Source of the DNA: Actinomycetota bacterium
Lineage (GTDB): Bacteria > Actinomycetota > Actinomycetes > Streptosporangiales > Streptosporangiaceae
Assembly (NCBI GenBank): GCA_027314515.1
Contig: DAHVAR010000277.1
Coordinates: 1-57,678 of the forward strand
Direction of reading: 5' to 3'
Length of the DNA: 57,678 nucleotides
The position numbers and the translations under genes are program-made. How positions within the stretch are numbered: position 1 is the first letter of the stretch; the number at the start of each line of letters is the position of its first letter. Below the pieces are notes generated by a model that saw nothing but the letters and a program-made list of their open reading frames with translations, had not been told where the DNA came from and ran no database searches. Below, one piece after another: positions 33,436 through 40,582 of this stretch.

Positions 33436-34905
33436 GTGAGCAGCAGCTCGACCGTCAATGCAGGTGCTCAGCGGGCCGGGCCAGCCACGCAACGGGGCTT
33501 GGCCATGGTGGTCGTGATGACCGGCGTGCTGATCACTGCCGTCGACACCACCATTGTCGTGCTCGCGCTGCCGACCATCGAGCGCGACCTGCACGTCGCG
33601 CTGGCTTCGGTGATCTGGATCGTGATCGGCTACCTGCTGGTCATCACGCTGCTGGCCACCCAGGTCGGGCGACTTGGCGACATGTTCGGCCGAGTGCGAA
33701 TGTATGAGGCGGGCTTCGCCCTGTTCGTCGTCGGCTCGCTGTTGTGCGCGCTGTCCTGGAGCGAGGCCTCGATCATCGGATTCCGGATCCTGCAGGGCAT
33801 CGGCGGCGCGTTCGTGACCGCCAACAGCGGTGCGGTGATAGCCGACCTCTACCCGCGGGAGCAGCGCGGGAAGGCCTATGGCTACAACTCGATTGGCTGG
33901 AGCCTCGGCGCTGTGCTCGGGATCATCCTCGGTGGCCTGATCGTCACCTATGTGTCGTGGCGCTGGATCTTCTGGATCAACGTCCCGATCGGCATTGCCG
34001 CGCTCGTGCTCGCCACCAGGGTGCTGCGCGAGCGGGGCGAGCGGGCGAGCAGGCACCTGGATGTGCTCGGCATGGTCACGCTCGGGCTGGGGCTCTTCGG
34101 GATCTTGTGGGCGATGACGAAGCTGGCTACGACGAGCCTGAGCGGTGCGGTAACCGCGTATCTGGCTGGCGGCATCGTGCTGCTCGCCGTGTTCGTCGTG
34201 GTCGAAATGCGGCAGGCCGAGCCGATGCTCGACCTGACCCTGTTCAAGATCCCGATGATGGCGCCGTCGCTGCTGGCATCGCTCTTCCAGGGCCTCGCCA
34301 ACTTCGCCGTGCTGTTCCTGGTGATCATGTACCTGCAAGGGCCACGCGGCCTGACCCCGATCCACGCCTCGCTGCTGCTGATCCCCGGCTACATCGTCGG
34401 GTCTGGCGTGGGGCCGCTGGCCGGCCGCGTCGCAGACAAGCTCGGCCCGGTCATCCCGGCGACCGTCGGCCTCGGCATCCAGGTCGTAGCGCTGCTCATC
34501 TACGCGCAGCTGTCGCTGACCAGCGGGCTGTGGCTGGTCGTGGTCGGCAGCGTGATCAACGGCATCGGCGCGAGCGCGTTCTTCCCGGCCAACAGCGCGG
34601 CGGTGATGAAGGCCTCGCCGCCCACCGTGCTCGGCATCTCGTCTGGCATGTTGCGCACGTTCGCGAACATCGGCATGGTCTTCTCGTTTTCCACCGCGAT
34701 ACTGATCGCGTCGCGGTCGATCTCCCGCGGCCTGGCGTTCGCCATCTTCGTCGGGTCGACCAGCCTGCACGGCGCGCTCGCGGTGGCGTTCACCACCGGC
34801 TTGCATGCCGCGTTCTACACCTCGATGGCGTTCATGGTGCTGGCCGCCATACTGTCCGCCGTCCGTGCGAGCTCAGCCGTTACGCGCGGGCCGGCCAGCA
34901 AGTAG
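33436..34905 (+). CDS. MFS multidrug exporter, DHA2 (EmrB/QacA, 14-helix) family
   Basis: This protein of about 489 residues has many hydrophobic segments consistent with 14 helices. Helix 1 holds ITAVDTTIVVLALPTIERDL (motif D1-like for DHA2), loop 2-3 has the motif A LGDMFGRVRMYEAG, and helix 5 contains WSLGAVLGIILGGLI (motif C-like). It should export drugs or metabolites using the proton gradient. The GTG at 33436 is preferred because GAGG lies 8 bases upstream. It is divergent from the lipoprotein gene. Substrate unknown. Confidence 0.92.
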   Translation: MSSSSTVNAGAQRAGPATQRGLAMVVVMTGVLITAVDTTIVVLALPTIERDLHVALASVIWIVIGYLLVITLLATQVGRLGDMFGRVRMYEAGFALFVVGSLLCALSWSEASIIGFRILQGIGGAFVTANSGAVIADLYPREQRGKAYGYNSIGWSLGAVLGIILGGLIVTYVSWRWIFWINVPIGIAALVLATRVLRERGERASRHLDVLGMVTLGLGLFGILWAMTKLATTSLSGAVTAYLAGGIVLLAVFVVVEMRQAEPMLDLTLFKIPMMAPSLLASLFQGLANFAVLFLVIMYLQGPRGLTPIHASLLLIPGYIVGSGVGPLAGRVADKLGPVIPATVGLGIQVVALLIYAQLSLTSGLWLVVVGSVINGIGASAFFPANSAAVMKASPPTVLGISSGMLRTFANIGMVFSFSTAILIASRSISRGLAFAIFVGSTSLHGALAVAFTTGLHAAFYTSMAFMVLAAILSAVRASSAVTRGPASK

Positions 34906-34914
34906 CGCCGCGCG

Positions 34915-36774
34915 CTACCGCTGGGCCGGCAGAACGAAGCGCCACGCCCCGCCGATCGCGTCCGGGCGCGGTGCGCTGGGCCAGTTCACTGGCCGGATCC
35001 GGGCCGGCAGCCGGACCGGTGACGGTCGCAGCGCCGAGGCGCCGCCGCGCACCCGCACCCAGCGAACCGGTGCCGAAACCTCGAAATACCTTCTGCTGCC
35101 CTGGAAAGCCGCTGACCAGTAGGCCGAGCCATAGAAATCAGGGAACGACATCGAGAACGCGCCCCTGCGGTTAGTGCGCGGCCGCAGTTGCGCGATGAAG
35201 AACCATTGCGTGCGGTTATACGACAGCAGAATCCAGACCAGCTGCCGCCGGAGGCCGCGCCACCTCCTGCCCCGGTACTGGAGTGTGCCACTGATGGTGA
35301 TCTTGCTGCCCGCGTTAACTGGACGCGGGACGGCGCGAAACGACCGGAACCGGGTCCGGTATATCCACACCCGCTCGGTCCTGACGCTCACGGCGGCCGC
35401 GTAGACGCTGTCGCCAGGGAAATAGGCGCGGTAGTACGCGCTCGTTGCCGGGGCACTACCGTAGCCGTAGACGCTCGCCCCTGCGCAATCTGTGCCGCGC
35501 GTGGCGTTGACCGTGCCGAGCTCCCGCCAGCGGCCGGCTCTGCGGCTGCGCCACTGGATCTGGATCTGCGCGAACTCGGGCTGCGGCGCCGCCTTGATCG
35601 CGGCCGACAAGCAGCCTGCCACGGTCACCTGTCCGAATCTGTTCAGGCTGGCGGTGAAACCGGTAATCTTCACCGGCCACAGCTGGGTCGCGGGAACCGA
35701 ATACATGGTTCCGGCCAGGAACGGGGTCGTCGTCAGGTTGTTGCGGGTGGTGAGCTGCCAGTTCGTAGTGCCGGCGATCGCTGGCAGAGCCAGCCTGAAC
35801 TGGCCGTCGGCTCCGGTTGTGGTGCTGACCTCATGCGATCCCGAAGTCGCGGTGACTGGGACGCCCGGTGGTGCGGGGTTCTGAGTCAGCTCCGACTGGT
35901 AGGTGAGCTGTCCGGTGAGGGACTGCTTGCCGTACGGAGCGGGCGCTGCTCTCGCGGTTATGGAGGTCTCCGCGTACTGCGGCACGTCCTGCGTAGCGGA
36001 CGGCGCCGTGGCCGCCAGGCTCACTCCAGGCACCGCCGGCATCGAGGCGGAGTAAGAGTGACCGGGTATCCCGGTCACGCCCGCTACCGAGAAATCGCCG
36101 GAAGAGCCAGTATCGGTAGTCGTCCACTGCGGCGTGGAGGCAGCCGTCACGTCGGTGACGGCCACCAGGGCGCCCGCCCAGCTGGCCGGGCACGAGAGCG
36201 TGGCGCAGCCGGTGAGCTGCCCGCCCACGCTCACCGGCTGATCCGGCTCGGTGGTTTCGAAGGTAGAACTGCTCAGGGCCAGCACCGGCTGGGCCAGGAA
36301 GCTGAACGCCCCCTGCATGACCTGCTGTGCGCCGAGCGTGTCGCCGTTCGAATCGGTGGCAGCGGTGGCTGTGACCGTGTAGCTGCCCGGTGGCAGCCCG
36401 ATCCCGGCGGCCCCGAAGACGCTCGCAGCGTCGGCCGCATTGAGCATGTACGTCTGCGGCTGGTTGGCGGTGAACGCGCCCTGGTCGGTGAAGTCGGTGA
36501 AGTCGTCGATCGGGTAGCTGCCGGAGCCGTTCGACAGGCTGAGCGTCCAATCGGTCAGCTGGGATGGCGAGCTGACGGTGATCGTCAGGTCGCCAGAGCC
36601 GTCGCCGCTGACCGAGGCGAACCGGATTCCCTGGGCGGCGGCCGGGGCTGCGGCCATGATGAGCGGGCTGGCCAGCGCGAGCGCGCCGAGTGCCGCGGGG
36701 CCCCAGCGCCGGTGCCAGCGTGCCTGCAGCACGCGGGCAGCCGCCGGCAAGAGTGACGCGGGACGGCGGGGCAA
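34915..36774 (-). CDS. Secreted multi-domain beta-rich protein
   Basis: This 619-residue protein starts at a TTG with AGGAGG 8 bases upstream. It has an Arg-rich N-terminus followed by a signal peptide (about residues 24-47, ALGALALASPLIMAAAPAAAQ) and then Ser/Thr-rich beta domains. One region (VSTTTGADGQFRLALP) resembles Ig-like/carboxypeptidase-regulatory repeats, and the C-terminal part is rich in Arg, Trp and Tyr (RGRRWRGLRRQLVW), looking like two similar beta modules. There is no sortase signal or terminal helix, so it is probably released or bound to the envelope by its basic domain. No family recognised. Confidence 0.8.
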   Translation of the reverse strand: MPRRPASLLPAAARVLQARWHRRWGPAALGALALASPLIMAAAPAAAQGIRFASVSGDGSGDLTITVSSPSQLTDWTLSLSNGSGSYPIDDFTDFTDQGAFTANQPQTYMLNAADAASVFGAAGIGLPPGSYTVTATAATDSNGDTLGAQQVMQGAFSFLAQPVLALSSSTFETTEPDQPVSVGGQLTGCATLSCPASWAGALVAVTDVTAASTPQWTTTDTGSSGDFSVAGVTGIPGHSYSASMPAVPGVSLAATAPSATQDVPQYAETSITARAAPAPYGKQSLTGQLTYQSELTQNPAPPGVPVTATSGSHEVSTTTGADGQFRLALPAIAGTTNWQLTTRNNLTTTPFLAGTMYSVPATQLWPVKITGFTASLNRFGQVTVAGCLSAAIKAAPQPEFAQIQIQWRSRRAGRWRELGTVNATRGTDCAGASVYGYGSAPATSAYYRAYFPGDSVYAAAVSVRTERVWIYRTRFRSFRAVPRPVNAGSKITISGTLQYRGRRWRGLRRQLVWILLSYNRTQWFFIAQLRPRTNRRGAFSMSFPDFYGSAYWSAAFQGSRRYFEVSAPVRWVRVRGGASALRPSPVRLPARIRPVNWPSAPRPDAIGGAWRFVLPAQR

Positions 36775-36973
36775 CTCGGAGCCTCCTCAGCGTGCGAGCG
36801 TGTTGGGGTGTAAGCAATCGGTTGCCTGGGGCGACCATAGCGTCCGGATTCCGCCCAAGCGGGCGGTTACCCAGATCGTCATCTGGCCGAAATCCTGGCG
36901 CGCCGTCCCGGCCGGCGGATCATCGTGGCCGATACTGACCGGGGACGAACCAGTCGGGACGGATCATTTAGAT

Positions 36974-37801
36974 ATGCGCAGCAGGCGGTACAACGAGGAC
37001 GTGCTCACGGCTCCGGACCGCCGGCCGGTCACCCCCCCGCCGGTCGCCGCCGAGATCGGGCTGGTCGTCGAGGACAGCGCCGGTGACTTCTGCGGCGCCG
37101 TGGTCGCATGCGAGAAGGATGCGGTCACCATTGAGGACCGGCGCGGCAAGCGCCGCGTGTTTCCGCTGTCCGGCACGTTCCTGCTCGAAGGCAGGCGGGT
37201 GACGCTGGTCCGGCCGCAGGCCGGCCAGGGCGCCGGGCCGGGCCGGCCAGCCCGCACCGCGTCCGGGTCAGTTGCCGCGCCAGCCAGCCGGGCGAAGGTC
37301 GCCAGGGCGAGCCGGATCTACGTGGAGGGTAAGCATGACGCCGAACTGGTGGAGAAGATCTGGGGGGATGACCTGCGCGACGTCGGCGTCGTGGTCGAGT
37401 TCCTGAACGGCATCGACGACCTGCCGGCGATCGTGGCCGAGCTTGCGCCCGATGACAGCCGCCGTCTCGGCGTGCTCGTCGACCACATGGTCGACGGCTC
37501 GAAGGAGAGCCGCATCGCTGCGCAGGCGAGTTCGCCGCACGTGCTCGTCGTCGGCCATCCCTACATCGACGTCTGGGCCGCGGTGAAGCCGTCTGTCGTG
37601 GGCATCGCCCGCTGGCCGGACGTACCCCGCGGCACGCCGTGGAAGGAAGGGGTGCTCGCCGCGATTGGCTGGCCGCCCGACACCGCGGCCGGCTGGCGGC
37701 GCATCCTGGCCGGTGTCAGGTCCTACGCTGACCTCGAGCCGGCCTTCCTCGGCCGGGTCGAGGAACTGATCGACTTCGTTACCGCGCCTGGCAGCCGGTA
37801 G
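36974..37801 (+). CDS. DUF3097-family protein with Toprim-like core
   Basis: This 275-residue protein matches the actinobacterial DUF3097 family. The central part has the Toprim-like pattern IYVEGKHDAELVEKIWG with the acidic residue and, further on, VLVDHMVDGSKE (DxD-like). The N-terminal quarter (GLVVEDSAGDFCGAVV) looks like a small beta domain. The family is conserved in actinomycetes, but its activity is unknown; the Toprim resemblance suggests nucleic-acid handling. The ATG at 36974 has no strong ribosome binding site. It is divergent from the secreted protein gene. Confidence 0.88.
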   Translation: MRSRRYNEDVLTAPDRRPVTPPPVAAEIGLVVEDSAGDFCGAVVACEKDAVTIEDRRGKRRVFPLSGTFLLEGRRVTLVRPQAGQGAGPGRPARTASGSVAAPASRAKVARASRIYVEGKHDAELVEKIWGDDLRDVGVVVEFLNGIDDLPAIVAELAPDDSRRLGVLVDHMVDGSKESRIAAQASSPHVLVVGHPYIDVWAAVKPSVVGIARWPDVPRGTPWKEGVLAAIGWPPDTAAGWRRILAGVRSYADLEPAFLGRVEELIDFVTAPGSR

Positions 37802-37821
37802 CGCGAACCCTGGGACGGCTG

Positions 37822-38895
37822 ATGGCTGAGCAGGCAGAGCTTGCCGCGCTGCGGGATAACTGCACCCGGTTCGTGAGCGGGCATGGCCGGCCGACGGCCG
37901 CGTCGATGCTGGCGACTATCCCGCCGGACACCGTGCTCGACACCTACGGTGCGGGCGGCGTGGTAGCCGACCTGGAGGCCGAAATCAGCCGGATACTGGC
38001 CAAGCCGGCGGCGGTGTTCGTGCCATCCGGGGTGATGGCACAGCAAGCCGTGCTCCGCGTGCATGCCGACGCCCGCCAGCGCCGGACCGTCGTCTTCCAC
38101 CCGATGTGCCATCTGGAGCAGCACGAGGAGCAGGCGTATCAGCGGTTGCACGGGCTGATCGGCCGGCCGGCCGGCAGCCGGGACCGGCTGATCACGCTGT
38201 CCGACCTCACCGCGATCGCCGAGTCGCCGGCCGTGCTGCTGCTGGAGTTGCCGCAGCGCGACCTCGGCGGGCAGCAGCCTGACTGGGATGATCTGGCCGG
38301 CCAGGTCGGCTGGGCCCGCGAGCGCGGTGCCGCCGCGCACCTCGACGGCGCGCGGCTGTGGGAGTCAGCCGCGGGATACGGCAGGTCCCCGGCCGATATC
38401 AGCGCCTTGTTCGACACCGTCTACGTGTCGTTCTACAAGGGCATCGGAGCGCTCGCGGGCTGCTGCGTCGCCGGGCCGGAGGATGTGATCGCCGAGGTCC
38501 GGGAATGGCGCCGGAGAATGGGCGGCACGCTGTACGGCCTGTGGCCGGCCGCGGCCTCGGCGCTGAACTGCCTCGCCGAGCGGATGCCGAGCTTCCCCGG
38601 CTACCTTGAGCACGCCAGGGCAATCGCCGCCGCGCTCGCATCGGTGCCGTCGGTCACGGTGATCCCGGACCCGCCCCAGGTCTCGATGATGCACCTGCTG
38701 CTAACGGCGGACCGCGGCGCTTACGCCAGGGCGGCCAGGCAGCTAGCTACCGGCAGCGGCATCTGGACCTCGCCAGAGCCGATGGCTACCGCCGATCCGA
38801 ATGTGCAGCGACTGGAGCTGTCGGTGGGCGACGCCACGCTGACGTTCACGCCGGAAGAGATCGCCGGCATCTTCGCCGCCCTTACCTGCTCCTGA
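37822..38895 (+). CDS. Threonine aldolase/beta-eliminating lyase family PLP enzyme
   Basis: This 357-residue fold-type I PLP enzyme has DTYGAGGVVADLEAEIS, HPMCHLEQHEE, the aspartate that pairs with the PLP nitrogen in HLDGARLWESA, and the Schiff-base lysine in VSFYKGIGALAGC. It is likely to cleave threonine or a related beta-hydroxy amino acid to glycine and an aldehyde. The histidine usual in the substrate-stacking position is present in HPMCH. It follows the DUF3097 gene after 20 bases, possibly co-transcribed, and its end overlaps the convergent DUF998 gene by 14 bases. Confidence 0.9.
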   Translation: MAEQAELAALRDNCTRFVSGHGRPTAASMLATIPPDTVLDTYGAGGVVADLEAEISRILAKPAAVFVPSGVMAQQAVLRVHADARQRRTVVFHPMCHLEQHEEQAYQRLHGLIGRPAGSRDRLITLSDLTAIAESPAVLLLELPQRDLGGQQPDWDDLAGQVGWARERGAAAHLDGARLWESAAGYGRSPADISALFDTVYVSFYKGIGALAGCCVAGPEDVIAEVREWRRRMGGTLYGLWPAAASALNCLAERMPSFPGYLEHARAIAAALASVPSVTVIPDPPQVSMMHLLLTADRGAYARAARQLATGSGIWTSPEPMATADPNVQRLELSVGDATLTFTPEEIAGIFAALTCS

Positions 38896-39508
38896 CCGGC
38901 GCCTCCAGCTCCGCCGGCCGCGCTGCGCCCGCCCTGGCCACAAGGACGCTCAGGACCACGGCGAGCGGCCACAGGGCCTGGTCGACCGCTACGAGCCGCT
39001 CGGCCAGGCCGAGTAACGGGCCGTTGAACAGCTCGGCCGTGAACCATGCCAGGAGACCCAGATTGACGAGCGCCGCCGGGTAGGCGACCTGCGGCCGGAG
39101 GCAGTACGGCGCATCGGGATCACGGCGGGTCGCCGCGATCGGCCACAGCGCCATCAGCACGACGCAGAGGGACGAGAAGGCCTCATGCGCCGGCGATCCG
39201 CTGTGCCGGTGCTGCGGATATGCGGCGATGAGCATGCTGCACACGCCGCCGAGGATCAGCAGGATCCGGCCTGTCTCGGCTGCCGGACGGAGCGCGAGCC
39301 CGGTGACGAAATTGCAGAGGCCGACCCCGAGCAACGCGGAGGTGATCACCCAGCGGTATGGCATTCCCTGCGCCGCGAGCGAGCTGATAGAGCGGGAGAC
39401 CGCGTCGAAAGGCACCGGCTGCAAATCGGCCGCCGCTGTCCAGCCACCGACCAGGAGCACCGGCGCCAGTACCGAAGAAGCCACTCCCCACCACGGCATC
39501 CGCACCAT
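38882..39508 (-). CDS. DUF998-like integral membrane protein
   Basis: This protein of about 208 residues has six hydrophobic stretches, beginning MVRMPWWGVASSVLAPVLLVGG and containing PVPFDAVSRSISSLAAQG, the conserved first-loop pattern of DUF998. Role unknown; such proteins are multi-helix membrane proteins often near transport or lipid genes. The ATG at 39508 is preferred because GGAG lies 10 bases upstream and the family begins near MVRxPWW; starts at 39580 or 39631 would add a charged tail. Its stop overlaps the convergent aldolase gene. Confidence 0.85.
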   Translation of the reverse strand: MVRMPWWGVASSVLAPVLLVGGWTAAADLQPVPFDAVSRSISSLAAQGMPYRWVITSALLGVGLCNFVTGLALRPAAETGRILLILGGVCSMLIAAYPQHRHSGSPAHEAFSSLCVVLMALWPIAATRRDPDAPYCLRPQVAYPAALVNLGLLAWFTAELFNGPLLGLAERLVAVDQALWPLAVVLSVLVARAGAARPAELEAPVRSR

Positions 39509-39698
39509 TCCACCGTAACTCCGTCGCCAGCGATATCGGAGGCTACCCTCCGGTTCACTTCCGGCGTCGTCCTCAATCATCCTGTCTAGCCTGGTTTGAC
39601 AGCGCCGATCACGCTGGCGCTCGGCAACCATCCGCGCTGGAGGTCGTCACTGCGGGCCGGCCGCGAGCACGCGCGGCCGGCAGTGGCATGATCGGGGC

Positions 39699-40100
39699 AT
39701 GACCGTTGTGAAGATCAACGCAATAACGGTCCCGGCTGACAGCGGCGACGAGCTGGCACGCCGGTTCGCCGCCCGGGCGGGAGCCGTCGACGACCAGGAC
39801 GGTTTCGAAGGGTTCGAACTGCTGCAGCCGACCGACGGGCGCACCACCTGGCTTGTCGTCACCCGGTGGCGGGACGACCAGGCGTTCGATGCATGGGTGA
39901 CGTCACCCGCGTTCGCGCACGGCCACGCTCACGCTGGCGGCTCGCCTGCCGAAAGCCACGGGCAGGACGGGAGCCACGGGCAGGACGGGAGCCACGGGCT
40001 CGGCCATCCCGCTGAGGCCGGCGGCGGCCCGGCCCGGCCGGTTGCAGTGAGCAGCGAGCTCTGGTCGTTCGAGATAGCCGGCGGCTCGCCCAGTCGTTAG
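39699..40100 (+). CDS. MhuD-like haem-degrading monooxygenase (ABM fold) with His-rich insertion
   Basis: This 133-residue protein matches the mycobacterial haem oxygenase MhuD over its first 70 residues: VVKINAITVPA, RFAARAGAVDD, GFEGFELLQP, VVTRWRDDQAFDAW. Asn7 and Trp66, needed for catalysis, are at the same positions. The haem-ligating histidine of MhuD (His75) falls in AFAHGHAHAG, where His74, 76 and 78 are all candidates. Between this helix and the final strand (LWSFEIAGG) there is an insertion of about 25 residues with SHGQDG repeats. It degrades haem to release iron in the cytoplasm. Monocistronic, downstream of a short divergent region. Confidence 0.85.
   Translation: MTVVKINAITVPADSGDELARRFAARAGAVDDQDGFEGFELLQPTDGRTTWLVVTRWRDDQAFDAWVTSPAFAHGHAHAGGSPAESHGQDGSHGQDGSHGLGHPAEAGGGPARPVAVSSELWSFEIAGGSPSR
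39957..40000 (+). repeat. 18-bp tandem repeat encoding His-Gly-Gln-Asp-Gly-Ser in the MhuD-like gene
   Basis: The 18-bp unit AGCCACGGGCAGGACGGG is present in two full copies and a partial third (39953 to about 40000), encoding S-H-G-Q-D-G. Each copy adds one histidine. Variable copy number would vary the number of histidines. Confidence 0.85.
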
Positions 40101-40129
40101 CAAGCCCGTGCGCCGGCCAGCCCCGTGCG

Positions 40130-40573
40130 TCAGTCGCGCCGGGTAGCCAGGAAGACCGGGATCTTGCGCGACGTCTCTGCCTGGTATTCCGCGTACGGCG
40201 GATACGCGGCCACCGCGCGGTCCCACCACAGCGCCCGCTCGTCGCCGTCGAGCTCACGGACTTCGGCCGCGAATGGCTCGGGACCGTCCTGCAGCATGAC
40301 CGCCGGATCCGCCCTCAGGTTGTAGTACCAGACCGGATGGTCGGGCGCCCCGCCCTTGGATGCGACGAGCGCGTATTCGCCCTCGTGCTCCACGCGCATC
40401 AGCGCCATCTTGCGGACTTTCCCGGTCTTGTTTCCCCTGGTGGTCACGATCACTACCGGCAGCCCGGTATCGCGCAGGGTGTTCGCTCGCTGGCCGCCGG
40501 ACGCCTCGTACTCCGCGACCTGATCGCGCACCCATTGGGCTGGGCTTGGCTCGTATTCGCTATCAAGACTCAT
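40130..40573 (-). CDS. Deazaflavin (F420)-dependent nitroreductase-family protein
   Basis: This 147-residue protein matches the Ddn-like split beta-barrel family: VVIVTTRGNKTGKVRKMALMR followed by YALVASKGGAPDHPVWYYNL and IPVFLATRR. The G-K-x-R and S-K-G-G-A motifs bind the deazaflavin cofactor F420. Such enzymes reduce quinones or activated double bonds. It is convergent with the MhuD-like gene. Presence implies that the host makes F420, as mycobacteria and streptomycetes do; no F420 biosynthesis gene lies in this window. The ATG is at 40573. Confidence 0.92.
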   Translation of the reverse strand: MSLDSEYEPSPAQWVRDQVAEYEASGGQRANTLRDTGLPVVIVTTRGNKTGKVRKMALMRVEHEGEYALVASKGGAPDHPVWYYNLRADPAVMLQDGPEPFAAEVRELDGDERALWWDRAVAAYPPYAEYQAETSRKIPVFLATRRD

Positions 40574-40582
40574 AACCGAACT

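Noticed and set aside
33418-34806. 462-codon minus-strand frame opposite the MFS gene, rich in Asp/His/Arg
   Set aside because: Typical composition of a reversed membrane-protein gene; no independent support.
35188-36756. 522-codon plus-strand frame opposite the secreted protein gene
   Set aside because: Arg/Gly-rich antisense translation; the secreted protein has a signal peptide and a good ribosome binding site.
36851-36866. CCGCCCAAGCGGGCGG hairpin as a terminator
   Set aside because: It lies between divergent genes, where no transcript should end; possibly a chance GC palindrome.
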